From NCBI GenBank assembly GCA_008671285.1, contig RPYR01000210.1, positions 1 through 17,920 on the forward strand: a stretch of DNA of 17,920 bases. Reading direction: 5' to 3'. This document shows positions 8,570 to 15,832 of the stretch, piece after piece. Origin of the DNA: Collinsella aerofaciens. Its GTDB lineage: Bacteria; Actinomycetota; Coriobacteriia; Coriobacteriales; Coriobacteriaceae. Under the pieces are notes generated by a model, which was given only the letters and a program-made list of their open reading frames with translations, had not been told where the DNA came from and did not search any database. Position numbers and translations under genes: made by a program. Each line of letters begins with the position of its first letter. Within the stretch, counting starts at the first letter, position 1.

Positions 8570-11460
8570 CGCCGCCGCTCGTGACGTGCGCGCCACAGTT
8601 GCAGATAGTGACCGATCTGCGCCGATTCGATGCGCTGGTAGGAGCTCGTGGGCAGCGACGTTAAGAACTTCTTTCCGTAGCCCTTCGTCACCAGGCGCGG
8701 GTCGGCCAGAATCAGCACGCCGCAATCGGTCGACGAGCGGATAAGGCGGCCGGCCGCCTGCTTAACCTCGAGCACCGCCTCGGGCAGCGAATAGCGCGCC
8801 CAAGCGCGGTCTTCGCGCAGGTTGCGCTCGCACGAGAGCGGGTCCGTGGGGCTCGAGAACGGCAGCTTGGGAATGATGACGCAACGCAGCGTCTCGCCGC
8901 TGGCGTCAAACCCCTCCCAGAAGGCCTTAAGCGCAAAAAGCGACGAGGTCGGCTCGTTGATAAACCGGTCGCGCAGGCGACGAGGAGATGAGTTGCGCTG
9001 CTGGCAGTCGAGCTCCAGACCCGCACGGGCCATCTTGGGCTCAACGCGGGCGTACAGGTCTTCCATGTCGCGCCGATTGGTGAACAGTGTGAGCACCGAT
9101 CCGCCCATGGCAAGATGGGCGTCGACCAGCACGCGCTCGAGCGCCGTAAGATAGCTCTCGCGATCGCGCGGATCGGGGATATCGCCCGCAACGACTACAG
9201 CCATGTTCGAATCGAAGTCGTAGCTCGAGTCCAAGTGCAGCGATGAGGATGTTGAAGCACCGATGCGATCGAGGCCGACCGCATGGTTAAAGTGTTCAAA
9301 GCTTTTGGACACCGTCATAGTCGCCGAGGCAAAGATAGCCGTGTGAACCTCGGGCAGCCACTCGGTTGCCAAGGCCTCGCCAATGTCGATGCGCTCTGCG
9401 GTCATCGACTCTCCGCCGGCACGCAGCCTGCGATTGACCTGCAGCGAATACACGTAGTGTTCATCGGTGCCATCAATGATGAGTTTGAGGTTCTCGACCA
9501 GCTCGTGCAGGCGACGCGAGATATCACCCAGGTCAACAACAACCTCGGGCTTGTCGGCGGCGACGGCTTGCACCAGCGCGTCGACGCTCTTGTCAGCCTG
9601 TTCCAATGCATCGATGGCAGCGTAGGCCGACTGTAAGAAATCATGCCAGTCGTCAGATTCGCGCAGCTCGGGGCCAATCCATAGATTGGCATTGTCATAA
9701 CCCCCACGCGCACGGCGGCCGAGCTCGCGAACGCCATCGAACACGTCGGCGATTGCCATGCTCGCGCGCGCAACCGTCGACGTCGCCTTGGCAGTAAGGC
9801 CCAGATAGAGCGTAGAGCCCTCGGAGGTTGCCAAATCACGGGAAACCTGGCTTAGCGCGCCGGCGCTCGAGCCACCCAGGCGCTCAAACAGAACGCGTGA
9901 TTCGTCCGCCGACACCACGCGCGCCCACTGGCGGCGCGCCTCGCGCTCGATGGAATGGGCCTCGTCGATTACCCAATGACGAATCGGAGGTAAAATCCTG
10001 CCCTCGGCCGCGACATTGCGGAACAGCAGGGAATGGTTGGTGACCACCACATCGGCATGCGCCGCACGACGGCGAGCGCCGTGGACCAAACATTTATCAG
10101 GGAAAAACGGGCAGAGGCGACGAGCACACTCGCGCGAGGCCGTCGTAAAGTCGGGACGGTTGACGCTGCGCCACCGAATGCCGAGCGAGTCGAGGTCGCC
10201 ATCGGCTGATTGGCAGACGTACGCCATAATGACCGCGACCGCCGTGAGCGTGTCCGCCGGATCGCGCTTGGTGGTAATCTCGACCTGGCCGCGGCTCATG
10301 CGCTCAAGCTTGCGCAGGCATGGATAGTGGTCATATCCCTTGAGAGCGCAAAATGACAGACCACCGTCCAGTTGCTCGGCAAGTTTTGGCAGCTCATGGT
10401 ACATGAGCTGGTCGGCAAGATTGTTCGATTTGGTCGCAATACCAACCGTGATGTTGTTACGGCGTGCTGCCTCGGCAAAAGGCACCAGATAGGCCATCGA
10501 TTTGCCGACGCCCGTGCCCGCCTCAATTACGCGATGTGTGCCCGTGACCAGCGCATCGCGGACCTCGAGCGCCATCGCGATCTGCTCATCACGCGGCTCG
10601 TAAGTGGGATACATGCGATTGACCAGGCCACCCGGCGCATAGTCTGCCTCAATCTCCTCACGACTCGGCATCTTGAGGACCGGCAGTTCGTCGGCGTCCA
10701 CCCGATCGTCGGCGCGATCGGCCTTGAGAACGTCAGCACGAGCGGCGCTGAGAGAGAAGATAGAACCAGGGTTCTGCCCCGCCAAGAATGAGAAGATAGG
10801 ACGATAGGACCAAGGCACATCCGGATGCATGTCGGCTAGGCGCGCCATGAGGCCCTGGGGCAAGTCGGTGAGCGCCACGAGCAACACACGCCATACGCCA
10901 CACAGGGCGTCGACGTCGGCATTGGCACGGTGTGATACCGAGTCACAGCCAAACAGATCGGCCATAAAAGACAGCTTGTGCGAGGCCAGGCGCGGAAGCG
11001 CGATGCGCGACAGCGCCAGCGAATCGATCCAAATATCGCTCACGTTGACGCCGCCTTTGACCGACTCGATAAACGAGCGATCGAACGTGGCGTTATGTGC
11101 GATCACCGGGCAACCACCGACAAAATCGGCGAGAGCGGCGACGGCCTCAGCGGCCGACGGGGCATCTGCCACATCGGCATTTGTAATGCTCGTGAGCTCG
11201 GTAATCTCGGCGGGAATTAGCTGCTTGGGATGCACGAAGGTATCGAAGCGGTCGACGATCTCGCGGCCCGAAAGACGGGCCGCCGAGATCTCGATCAGCT
11301 CGTTGTCCTGCACCGAAAGACCTGTGGTCTCGGTATCGAGGACAATCACATCTTCCTCGATAAGGCCGAAGGACTGCGTTTTGGCGCGTTCGGCAAGCGT
11401 GGCATAGGAGTCGATGACAAACTGCGGCGTTCCTGACGAAACCGCGTCCTCGATTAGCAT
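8566..11460 (-). CDS. dinG: DinG-family helicase with N-terminal DEDDh exonuclease domain
   Basis: A 964-aa fusion. Residues about 36-200 are a DnaQ-type 3'-5' exonuclease: DTET (D42, E44), AHNATFD (H122, D127) and HRANAD (H177, D182), so all DEDDh residues are present. Residues about 280-960 are a superfamily 2 XPD/DinG helicase: Walker A AGTGVGKS (314-321), four candidate iron-sulphur cysteines (C381, C445, C450, C457), DEAH (499-502) and a C-terminal motif VI, QAAGRLIR. Known for the family: 5'-3' DNA helicases that unwind D-loops, R-loops and forks, with an added nuclease in Gram-positive forms. The ATG at 11460 overlaps the end of ddl by 7 nt, so the two are probably co-translated. The 3' end overlaps the convergent WYL gene. 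Confidence 0.92.
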   Translation of the reverse strand: MLIEDAVSSGTPQFVIDSYATLAERAKTQSFGLIEEDVIVLDTETTGLSVQDNELIEISAARLSGREIVDRFDTFVHPKQLIPAEITELTSITNADVADAPSAAEAVAALADFVGGCPVIAHNATFDRSFIESVKGGVNVSDIWIDSLALSRIALPRLASHKLSFMADLFGCDSVSHRANADVDALCGVWRVLLVALTDLPQGLMARLADMHPDVPWSYRPIFSFLAGQNPGSIFSLSAARADVLKADRADDRVDADELPVLKMPSREEIEADYAPGGLVNRMYPTYEPRDEQIAMALEVRDALVTGTHRVIEAGTGVGKSMAYLVPFAEAARRNNITVGIATKSNNLADQLMYHELPKLAEQLDGGLSFCALKGYDHYPCLRKLERMSRGQVEITTKRDPADTLTAVAVIMAYVCQSADGDLDSLGIRWRSVNRPDFTTASRECARRLCPFFPDKCLVHGARRRAAHADVVVTNHSLLFRNVAAEGRILPPIRHWVIDEAHSIEREARRQWARVVSADESRVLFERLGGSSAGALSQVSRDLATSEGSTLYLGLTAKATSTVARASMAIADVFDGVRELGRRARGGYDNANLWIGPELRESDDWHDFLQSAYAAIDALEQADKSVDALVQAVAADKPEVVVDLGDISRRLHELVENLKLIIDGTDEHYVYSLQVNRRLRAGGESMTAERIDIGEALATEWLPEVHTAIFASATMTVSKSFEHFNHAVGLDRIGASTSSSLHLDSSYDFDSNMAVVVAGDIPDPRDRESYLTALERVLVDAHLAMGGSVLTLFTNRRDMEDLYARVEPKMARAGLELDCQQRNSSPRRLRDRFINEPTSSLFALKAFWEGFDASGETLRCVIIPKLPFSSPTDPLSCERNLREDRAWARYSLPEAVLEVKQAAGRLIRSSTDCGVLILADPRLVTKGYGKKFLTSLPTSSYQRIESAQIGHYLQLWRARHERRR

Positions 11461-12419
11461 GCAATGCCCGCTCGACGAAGGCCCATACGGATCAGGCTGT
11501 CACAGACCTGCGGGAACGTCATGTCGTCTGTGTGGCGAATCTCATCCGGATACAGCGACGTATCGGTCATGCCGGGAATGGTGTTGGTCTCGAGGATGAC
11601 GGGGCCGTCCTCGCTCACGATAAAATCGCTGCGCGAGATGCCCAGGCAACCGAGGGCCTTGTGAGCAGCACAGGCAAGCTCCTGAGCGCGAGCGTAATTC
11701 TCGGGTGAAATCTGCGCCGGAATACGATGGATGTCCGTAGGGTCGACATACTTCACGTCCAGATCGTAGAACTCACAGTCCTCGGGCTTGCGAATCTCGA
11801 CAATCGGCAGGGCGCGCACGTCGTCCTCGCCGTACACGCCGACGGTGATCTCGGTACCCTCGATGCACTTCTCGACCAGCACTTTGTCGCCGTACTCAAA
11901 CGCCTTGGCAATTGCCGCGGGCAGCTCGGAGGGCTCATGGACCAGGGAAATGCCATAGCTGGAACCGTTGACGGCCGGCTTCACAAAGCAGCGCTCGCCA
12001 CAGACCTCGACGATATGATCGATATCGACTTCATCGCCCACCTCGAGCGCAAGGCCGGGGGCAATGGGGATGCCCGCCTTGGCGTATAAGAGCTTAGAGA
12101 CCTCCTTGTCGGCACCGCAGGCGCTGGCAAGCACGCCCGAGGCCGTGTAGGGGATACTCAGGGTCTCCATGGCACCCTGCATGGCGCCATCCTCGCCGCC
12201 GGCACCGTGCATGGCGATAAACGCCACGTCAAAGCCGCCGGTCGCCATGGCTACCATAAAATCATCAGCGGCCGTGTCGAGCAGCTCCACCGAGGTGTAG
12301 CCGGCTTCCTTCAGTGCCACCACAACGTTCTTTCCCGAATTGAGCGAGATCTCGCGCTCGGCGGAATGACCGCCCGCCAAGACCGCTACGTGCATGTTCT
12401 CTAGGCTTTTACCCGGCAT
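11454..12419 (-). CDS. ddl: D-alanine--D-alanine ligase
   Basis: A 321-aa ATP-grasp enzyme that makes the D-Ala-D-Ala dipeptide for peptidoglycan precursors in the cytoplasm. Visible motifs: GGHSAEREISLNSG (E21 binds the first D-Ala), MHGAGGEDGAMQG (70-82), SGVLASACGADK (94-105), FVKPAVNGSSYGIS (S153/S154), the omega loop FYDLDVKY with Y224, and ETNTIPGMT (277-285). The Tyr in the omega loop fits D-Ala-D-Ala rather than D-Ala-D-Lac specificity. The start at ATG 12419 is supported by a strong GAGGAGGAG ribosome site about 7 nt upstream, which favours it over the internal ATG at codon 9. It is the first gene of a ddl-dinG unit, divergent from rlmN. Confidence 0.95.
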   Translation of the reverse strand: MPGKSLENMHVAVLAGGHSAEREISLNSGKNVVVALKEAGYTSVELLDTAADDFMVAMATGGFDVAFIAMHGAGGEDGAMQGAMETLSIPYTASGVLASACGADKEVSKLLYAKAGIPIAPGLALEVGDEVDIDHIVEVCGERCFVKPAVNGSSYGISLVHEPSELPAAIAKAFEYGDKVLVEKCIEGTEITVGVYGEDDVRALPIVEIRKPEDCEFYDLDVKYVDPTDIHRIPAQISPENYARAQELACAAHKALGCLGISRSDFIVSEDGPVILETNTIPGMTDTSLYPDEIRHTDDMTFPQVCDSLIRMGLRRAGIAC

Positions 12420-12504
12420 GGGCAGACTCCTCCTCTATAATTTCTGCAGCTGATACCATATTGTAGCGATACCCTCTACGTTTCCCCAAAATCGAAAGGC
12501 TTCC
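12420..12504. promoter_or_regulatory. Divergent promoter region, ddl / rlmN
   Basis: An 85-bp spacer between divergent start codons. On the plus strand a perfect -10 hexamer TATAAT lies at 12436-12441, 64 nt before rlmN. On the minus strand TACAAT lies at 12460-12465 (read as ATTGTA on plus), 41 nt before ddl. Matching -35 boxes are poor in both cases. The two candidate promoters would overlap, so they may compete. Confidence 0.45.
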
Positions 12505-13557
12505 ATGAATCCCAGGACTAAATCTCAGGACATTCGCGACTTGAGCCAAAACGATATTCGCGAGCTCGTGGCCGAACTTGGCCAGCCAGCCTTCCGCGCG
12601 AAGCAGCTCATCGAATGGGTCTTTGAGAAGAACGTTTGTTCGTTTGACGATATGACCAACCTTCCCAAGGCTTTCCGCGAGCAGCTTAAAGAGGCTTTTG
12701 CCTTTGACACGCCGACTGAACTAACCAAGCAGGTTTCCAAAGATGGCTCTCGCAAGTATCTGCTCGAGTACCACGACGGCGTTTCCGTCGAGACTGTCGG
12801 TATGCCCCGTCGTAACAAGCTTTCCGTCTGCGTTTCCACCCAGGCTGGCTGTGGCATGGGCTGCGCCTTTTGCGCTACCGGTCTCAACGGCCTCAAGCGC
12901 TCTCTGACCGCTCAAGAGATCGTCGACCAGGTACTTCATGTATCCAACGACTTTGGCGAGCGCGTCACGAGCGTTGTCTTCATGGGCCAGGGCGAGCCGT
13001 TTGCCAACTACGACGAGGTTCTCAAGGCGTTGCGAATCCTCAACGACCCCGATGGCATCGGTATCGGTGCTCGTCACCTCACCGTCTCTACCAGCGGCGT
13101 TATTCCCGGTATTCGCAAATTTGCCGACATTCCCGAGCAGTTCACGCTTGCCGTTTCCCTGCATTCCGCCATCCAGTCGACGCGCAATAAGCTCATGCCC
13201 GGTGTTAAGAAGTACACGCTGCTTCGCCTTCACGAAGCGCTTCAGCTCTACACCGAGAAGACCGGCCGCCGCCCGACCTATGAGTATGCCATGATCGAAG
13301 GCGTCAACGATACGAATCCCGAAATGCAGGCGCTCTGCGACTTCTGCGAGGGAACGCTGTGCCACGTTAACCTCATTCAGCTTAACGACATCGAGGGTAG
13401 CCCGCTCAAGCCGTCGCCGATTCATAAGGTTGAGGATCTTCAGCGTCGTCTTGAGTCCCGTGGCATCGAGACCACGATTCGTAACTCCCGTGGCAACGAT
13501 ATTGACGCCGCTTGCGGACAGCTGAAGCAGCGCTTCAAAGTTCAGAAGAACGCATAG
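12505..13557 (+). CDS. rlmN: Dual-specificity 23S rRNA/tRNA (adenine-C2)-methyltransferase RlmN
   Basis: A 350-aa radical SAM enzyme. It is predicted to methylate C2 of A2503 in 23S rRNA and of A37 in some tRNAs. The iron-sulphur triad is CGMGCAFC (C116, C120, C123). The two mechanistic cysteines are C109 (in SVCVSTQ) and C337 (in DIDAACGQL), both present. MGQGEPFANYDEV is the GxGEP SAM-contact motif. ATG 12505 has AAAGG 5 nt upstream. It is a monocistronic unit pointing away from ddl and ends at an intrinsic terminator about 40 bp downstream. Its codons are richer in T-ending and CGT/GTT/CTT choices than its neighbours, which may reflect selection for translation rather than transfer. Confidence 0.96.
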   Translation: MNPRTKSQDIRDLSQNDIRELVAELGQPAFRAKQLIEWVFEKNVCSFDDMTNLPKAFREQLKEAFAFDTPTELTKQVSKDGSRKYLLEYHDGVSVETVGMPRRNKLSVCVSTQAGCGMGCAFCATGLNGLKRSLTAQEIVDQVLHVSNDFGERVTSVVFMGQGEPFANYDEVLKALRILNDPDGIGIGARHLTVSTSGVIPGIRKFADIPEQFTLAVSLHSAIQSTRNKLMPGVKKYTLLRLHEALQLYTEKTGRRPTYEYAMIEGVNDTNPEMQALCDFCEGTLCHVNLIQLNDIEGSPLKPSPIHKVEDLQRRLESRGIETTIRNSRGNDIDAACGQLKQRFKVQKNA

Positions 13558-13575
13558 GGGAGTCGCATCCCAAAA

Positions 13576-13591
13576 CGTTTCATGTGAAACA
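13576..13591. other. Degenerate parS-like site
   Basis: CGTTTCATGTGAAACA matches the parS consensus TGTTTCACGTGAAACA at 14 of 16 positions, with mismatches at position 1 and in the centre (ATGT for ACGT). It lies between the rlmN stop codon and its terminator, about 2.1 kb from the three perfect parS sites. The reduced centre suggests weaker ParB binding; function is inferred. Confidence 0.5.
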
Positions 13592-13594
13592 TCG

Positions 13595-13640
13595 AACGAC
13601 CCCGGTTGCAGGATATGCAACCGGGGTCGTTTCATTTATT
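13595..13640 (+). terminator. Intrinsic terminator of rlmN
   Basis: A 15-bp perfect stem (13595-13609 with 13617-13631; core GACCCCGGTTGC/GCAACCGGGGTC) with a 7-nt loop, followed by a T-rich tract (TTTCATTTATT). It begins 37 bp after the rlmN stop. Confidence 0.9.
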
Positions 13641-13693
13641 GACCTTAATTTTGAATCAGCTGCTACTGGTCCCATTTTTACGGCCAAAATAAG

Positions 13694-13725
13694 GGGTCCT
13701 TGTCTCGTGAATCAGACAAGGACCC
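13694..13725 (-). terminator. Intrinsic terminator of the parAB operon
   Basis: A 12-bp perfect stem (GGGTCCTTGTCT at 13694-13705 with AGACAAGGACCC at 13714-13725) and an 8-nt loop. Read on the minus strand it is followed by CTTATTTTGG. It lies 30 bp after the stop of the last gene of the parA-parB unit, back-to-back with the rlmN terminator. Confidence 0.8.
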
Positions 13726-13747
13726 ATCACAATATGCTAAGTAATCG

Positions 13748-13759
13748 TTAGGTACCTAA
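13748..13759. repeat. 12-bp perfect palindrome TTAGGTACCTAA, copy 1
   Basis: The palindrome overlaps the stop codon (13756-13758) of the 84-aa membrane protein gene. An identical palindrome lies at 17252-17263; identity extends to the preceding G on the plus strand. It is too short and has no loop, so a protein-binding dyad is more likely than an RNA hairpin. Function is unknown. Confidence 0.6.
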
Positions 13760-14010
13760 TAGCCTACATTTTCCCATTGGTTGCTGACCCAACCCTGATT
13801 AATCTTGGGATTCTTCGTTACCTGAGCAGTACGCATTGCAACATCTTCTGTCATAACATCCATTTTCTTCTTGGATGTATCGATAATATCTTGCGCACTA
13901 CGAAGCAAACGACCTCGAAGTTCATCGTCTGACGCGATCTTATAGCCAGCAAAGGCACCAGCCGCGACAGTCGTCGCCAATGCAATCGCAGCTATAATCT
14001 TATTCCTCAT
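13756..14010 (-). CDS. Small membrane protein translationally coupled to parB, 84 aa
   Basis: The frame is open from a TTG at 14028, but ATG 14010 (MRNKIIAAIA) follows an ideal AAGGAGG site with 5-nt spacing and is the better start. This ATG lies inside the last codons of parB, an 11-nt overlap, so co-translation is likely. Residues about 4-24 form one hydrophobic helix rich in Ala/Gly (signal anchor, no lipobox). Residues 25-84 are a polar tail with a basic patch (TSKKK) and a Trp-containing C-terminus (GWVSNQWENVGY). It is vaguely like YtxH-type anchored proteins, but I would not assign a family. Position as the last gene of the partition operon suggests a link to membrane or division-site positioning, which is inference only. 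Confidence 0.8.
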   Translation of the reverse strand: MRNKIIAAIALATTVAAGAFAGYKIASDDELRGRLLRSAQDIIDTSKKKMDVMTEDVAMRTAQVTKNPKINQGWVSNQWENVGY

Positions 14011-14905
14011 CTTGGCCTCCTTGATCAAACTGAATCATTTCGCCAAGAATACGAGAGAGCTCTTCCTCGTCTTTAAACTCAATCTCAATCTTATTCTTTC
14101 CACGCGAGCTCTTCACACGCACGTTGGTATTAAAAACCTGACGAAGCACGCGGGCTGCCTTTTTAAAAGACTGAGGGGTTGCAGGCCTCGGCGTCTTAGG
14201 TGTCTCTCCGGCAGAAAACAACGGAGCAAGATTTTCTGTCGCTCTTACGGAAAGGCCCTCTGCAACAACCTTCTCTGCAAGTCGAATTCGAGCATCCTCA
14301 TAGGGAACTGCAAGAATCGCACGTGCATGACCAGCAGTAAGTTTACCCTCAAAAATCATCTGCTGAACTACTTCGGGGAGATCGAGAAGACGCAGTGAGT
14401 TTGTAATTGCAGAGCGTGACTTGCTTACTGCCTTCGACAATGCCTCCTGGGTCATACCGCTGGCATCGATGAGCTGTCGATAGCCCTTAGCCTCTTCGAC
14501 GGGATTCAGATCTGAACGTTGAAGGTTTTCGATAAGAGCAAGAGCCAGCATCTCTTCATCATTTACCTCTTTAATGATGACTGGCAATTCTTCTAGGCCA
14601 GCAAGCTTTGACGCCTGGTAACGACGCTCACCAGCGATGATCTCATAGCCGTTTCCATGCTTGCGAACCAAAAGCGGCTGCAAAACGCCATGTTCTTGGA
14701 TTGACTCGCTCAACTCGCGAAGTTCAGTTTCGTTAAAGTGAATTCGCGGCTGATTAGGGTTGGGAACGATATCCTCAATAGGTAGTTTTGTTTCAGATGG
14801 AGCATTTGAAGCCGATGCAGCCGAACCGCCGGTCTCATACTCGGCCTCTGAAACCAAAGCATTCAGTCCACGTCCCAATCCGCCACGTTTCTTTACACTA
14901 GGCAC
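14000..14905 (-). CDS. parB: Chromosome partitioning protein ParB (Spo0J), parS-binding CTPase
   Basis: A 301-aa protein of usual length. The N-terminal GGLGRGL segment (8-14) is the typical ParA-stimulating tail. The ParB/sulfiredoxin-like CTP-binding part holds AGERRYQASKLAG (91-103, the GERR motif) and ENLQRSDLNPVEEA (126-139). A helix-turn-helix lies near 151-172 (TQEALSKAVSKSRSAITNSL), and the C-terminal 60 residues form the dimerisation domain. ParB loads at parS, closes as a CTP-bound clamp, slides along DNA and recruits SMC. The start is GTG 14905, with GAGGTGAT about 5 nt upstream; it overlaps the parA stop by 8 nt, so the pair is translationally coupled. Three perfect parS sites lie just upstream of parA. 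Confidence 0.96.
   Translation of the reverse strand: MPSVKKRGGLGRGLNALVSEAEYETGGSAASASNAPSETKLPIEDIVPNPNQPRIHFNETELRELSESIQEHGVLQPLLVRKHGNGYEIIAGERRYQASKLAGLEELPVIIKEVNDEEMLALALIENLQRSDLNPVEEAKGYRQLIDASGMTQEALSKAVSKSRSAITNSLRLLDLPEVVQQMIFEGKLTAGHARAILAVPYEDARIRLAEKVVAEGLSVRATENLAPLFSAGETPKTPRPATPQSFKKAARVLRQVFNTNVRVKSSRGKNKIEIEFKDEEELSRILGEMIQFDQGGQDEE
14016..14022 (-). promoter_or_regulatory. Ribosome binding site that fixes the start of the 84-aa membrane protein
   Basis: AAGGAGG (CCTCCTT on plus) lies 5 nt before ATG 14010 and inside the parB reading frame. It argues against the upstream TTG at 14028 and indicates translation coupling with parB. Confidence 0.75.
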
Positions 14906-15698
14906 GCTTGATCACCTCTTTTGCAAGGTTCATATATGCTTTTGCACCCTTATTTTGAGGTGCATAGGTAATTACCGGTTCCCCAAAAGACGGAGCTTCG
15001 GAGATTTTAACCGTACGGGGGATTAGCGTCTTAAACGCCTTATCACCAAAGTACGATTGAACCTCCTCAACAACCTGATTCGATAGTGAAGTACGCGAGT
15101 CATACATGGTCATAAGCACACCATAGGTGTCTAAGCCCTTGTTCAGCCTTGATTTGACCATCTTCATTGACTCAAGCAGCTTCGTAACGCCCTCGAGTGC
15201 GTAATATTCGCACTGGATCGGAATCAAAACGCTGTCTGCTGCGGTCAAAGCGTTGATAGTAAGCAGGCCGAGCGAAGGAGGACAGTCAATGAAAATAAAA
15301 TCGAACTCGTCCTGAATCGGCTCAAGCAAATCTTTGAGGCGGGTTTCACGTGCAATTGCGCTTACGAGCTCAATTTCGGCGCCTGCAAGCTGAATTGTAG
15401 CTGGAATTACGAATACCTTTTTGCAATTTGTATCAAGAACAAGTGATTCTGCCGGCACATCATTCAACAATGCATCATAGATGCAGTGATCAAGGTCTTC
15501 TTTTTCAATTCCGAATCCACTGGTGCTGTTTCCCTGCGGATCAAAATCGACAATCAGTGTCTTACGACCCTGCTCACCCAGTGCTGCTGCAAGGTTTACA
15601 GCCGTCGTTGACTTACCGACGCCGCCTTTTTGATTGATGATTGCAATGATACGCGTGTCTTTTGCGCTCTTTGAACGCTTAACGTCGCGAAATCCCAC
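14898..15698 (-). CDS. parA: Chromosome partitioning ATPase ParA (Soj)
   Basis: A 266-aa Walker-type ATPase. The deviant Walker A is KGGVGKSTT (K24, K29), followed by VDFDPQGNSTSG (the A' motif with its Asp) and the Walker B-like FIFIDCPPSLG. ParA binds non-specific DNA as an ATP dimer, and ParB stimulates hydrolysis to move parS-bound origins apart. The start is GTG 15698 with AGGAGGG 4 nt upstream. The N-terminal extension of about 15 residues (RDVKRSKSAKDTR) is basic and may add to DNA binding. The gene follows the parS cluster, so ParB spreading could affect its transcription. No convincing promoter is visible: a TTGACA sits at 15724-15729 but a -10 box at the right distance is absent. 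Confidence 0.96.
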   Translation of the reverse strand: MGFRDVKRSKSAKDTRIIAIINQKGGVGKSTTAVNLAAALGEQGRKTLIVDFDPQGNSTSGFGIEKEDLDHCIYDALLNDVPAESLVLDTNCKKVFVIPATIQLAGAEIELVSAIARETRLKDLLEPIQDEFDFIFIDCPPSLGLLTINALTAADSVLIPIQCEYYALEGVTKLLESMKMVKSRLNKGLDTYGVLMTMYDSRTSLSNQVVEEVQSYFGDKAFKTLIPRTVKISEAPSFGEPVITYAPQNKGAKAYMNLAKEVIKRA

Positions 15699-15737
15699 GG
15701 TCCCTCCTGGTGTGTATTAAAGCTGTCAAACGGAGGA

Positions 15738-15753
15738 TGTTTCACGTGAAACA
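15738..15753. other. parS site 1 (perfect)
   Basis: TGTTTCACGTGAAACA, identical to the conserved bacterial parS palindrome. It lies 39 bp upstream of the parA start codon and is the nearest of the three to parA. Confidence 0.95.
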
Positions 15754-15776
15754 TTCCGAATCGATATCAACCGCCA

Positions 15777-15792
15777 TGTTTCACGTGAAACA
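15777..15792. other. parS site 2 (perfect)
   Basis: TGTTTCACGTGAAACA, starting exactly 39 bp after the start of site 1, in the parA-rsmG spacer. Confidence 0.95.
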
Positions 15793-15815
15793 CTGCAAGT
15801 TGTTAGTATCCATTA

Positions 15816-15831
15816 TGTTTCACGTGAAACA
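15816..15831. other. parS site 3 (perfect)
   Basis: TGTTTCACGTGAAACA, starting exactly 39 bp after the start of site 2. It ends one base before the rsmG stop codon (15833-15835). Confidence 0.95.
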
Positions 15832-15832
15832 T

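Noticed and set aside
12721..13635. Antisense open frame (304 codons) over rlmN
   Set aside because: It lies on rlmN, whose catalytic cysteines are all present, and runs through its terminator.
13558..13755. A small gene in the rlmN-parB operon spacer
   Set aside because: The 198 bp are filled by a parS-like site and two back-to-back terminators; the only plus-strand frame there overlaps rlmN and runs through both hairpins.
15342..15357. Partial parS match inside parA (GGTTTCACGTGCAATT)
   Set aside because: Only 12 of 16 positions match and one half-site is broken; the bases are explained by the parA coding sequence.
15724..15729. Perfect TTGACA -35 hexamer upstream of parA
   Set aside because: At 16-18 nt downstream there is only the ribosome site and no -10 box, so it cannot be paired into a promoter with confidence.
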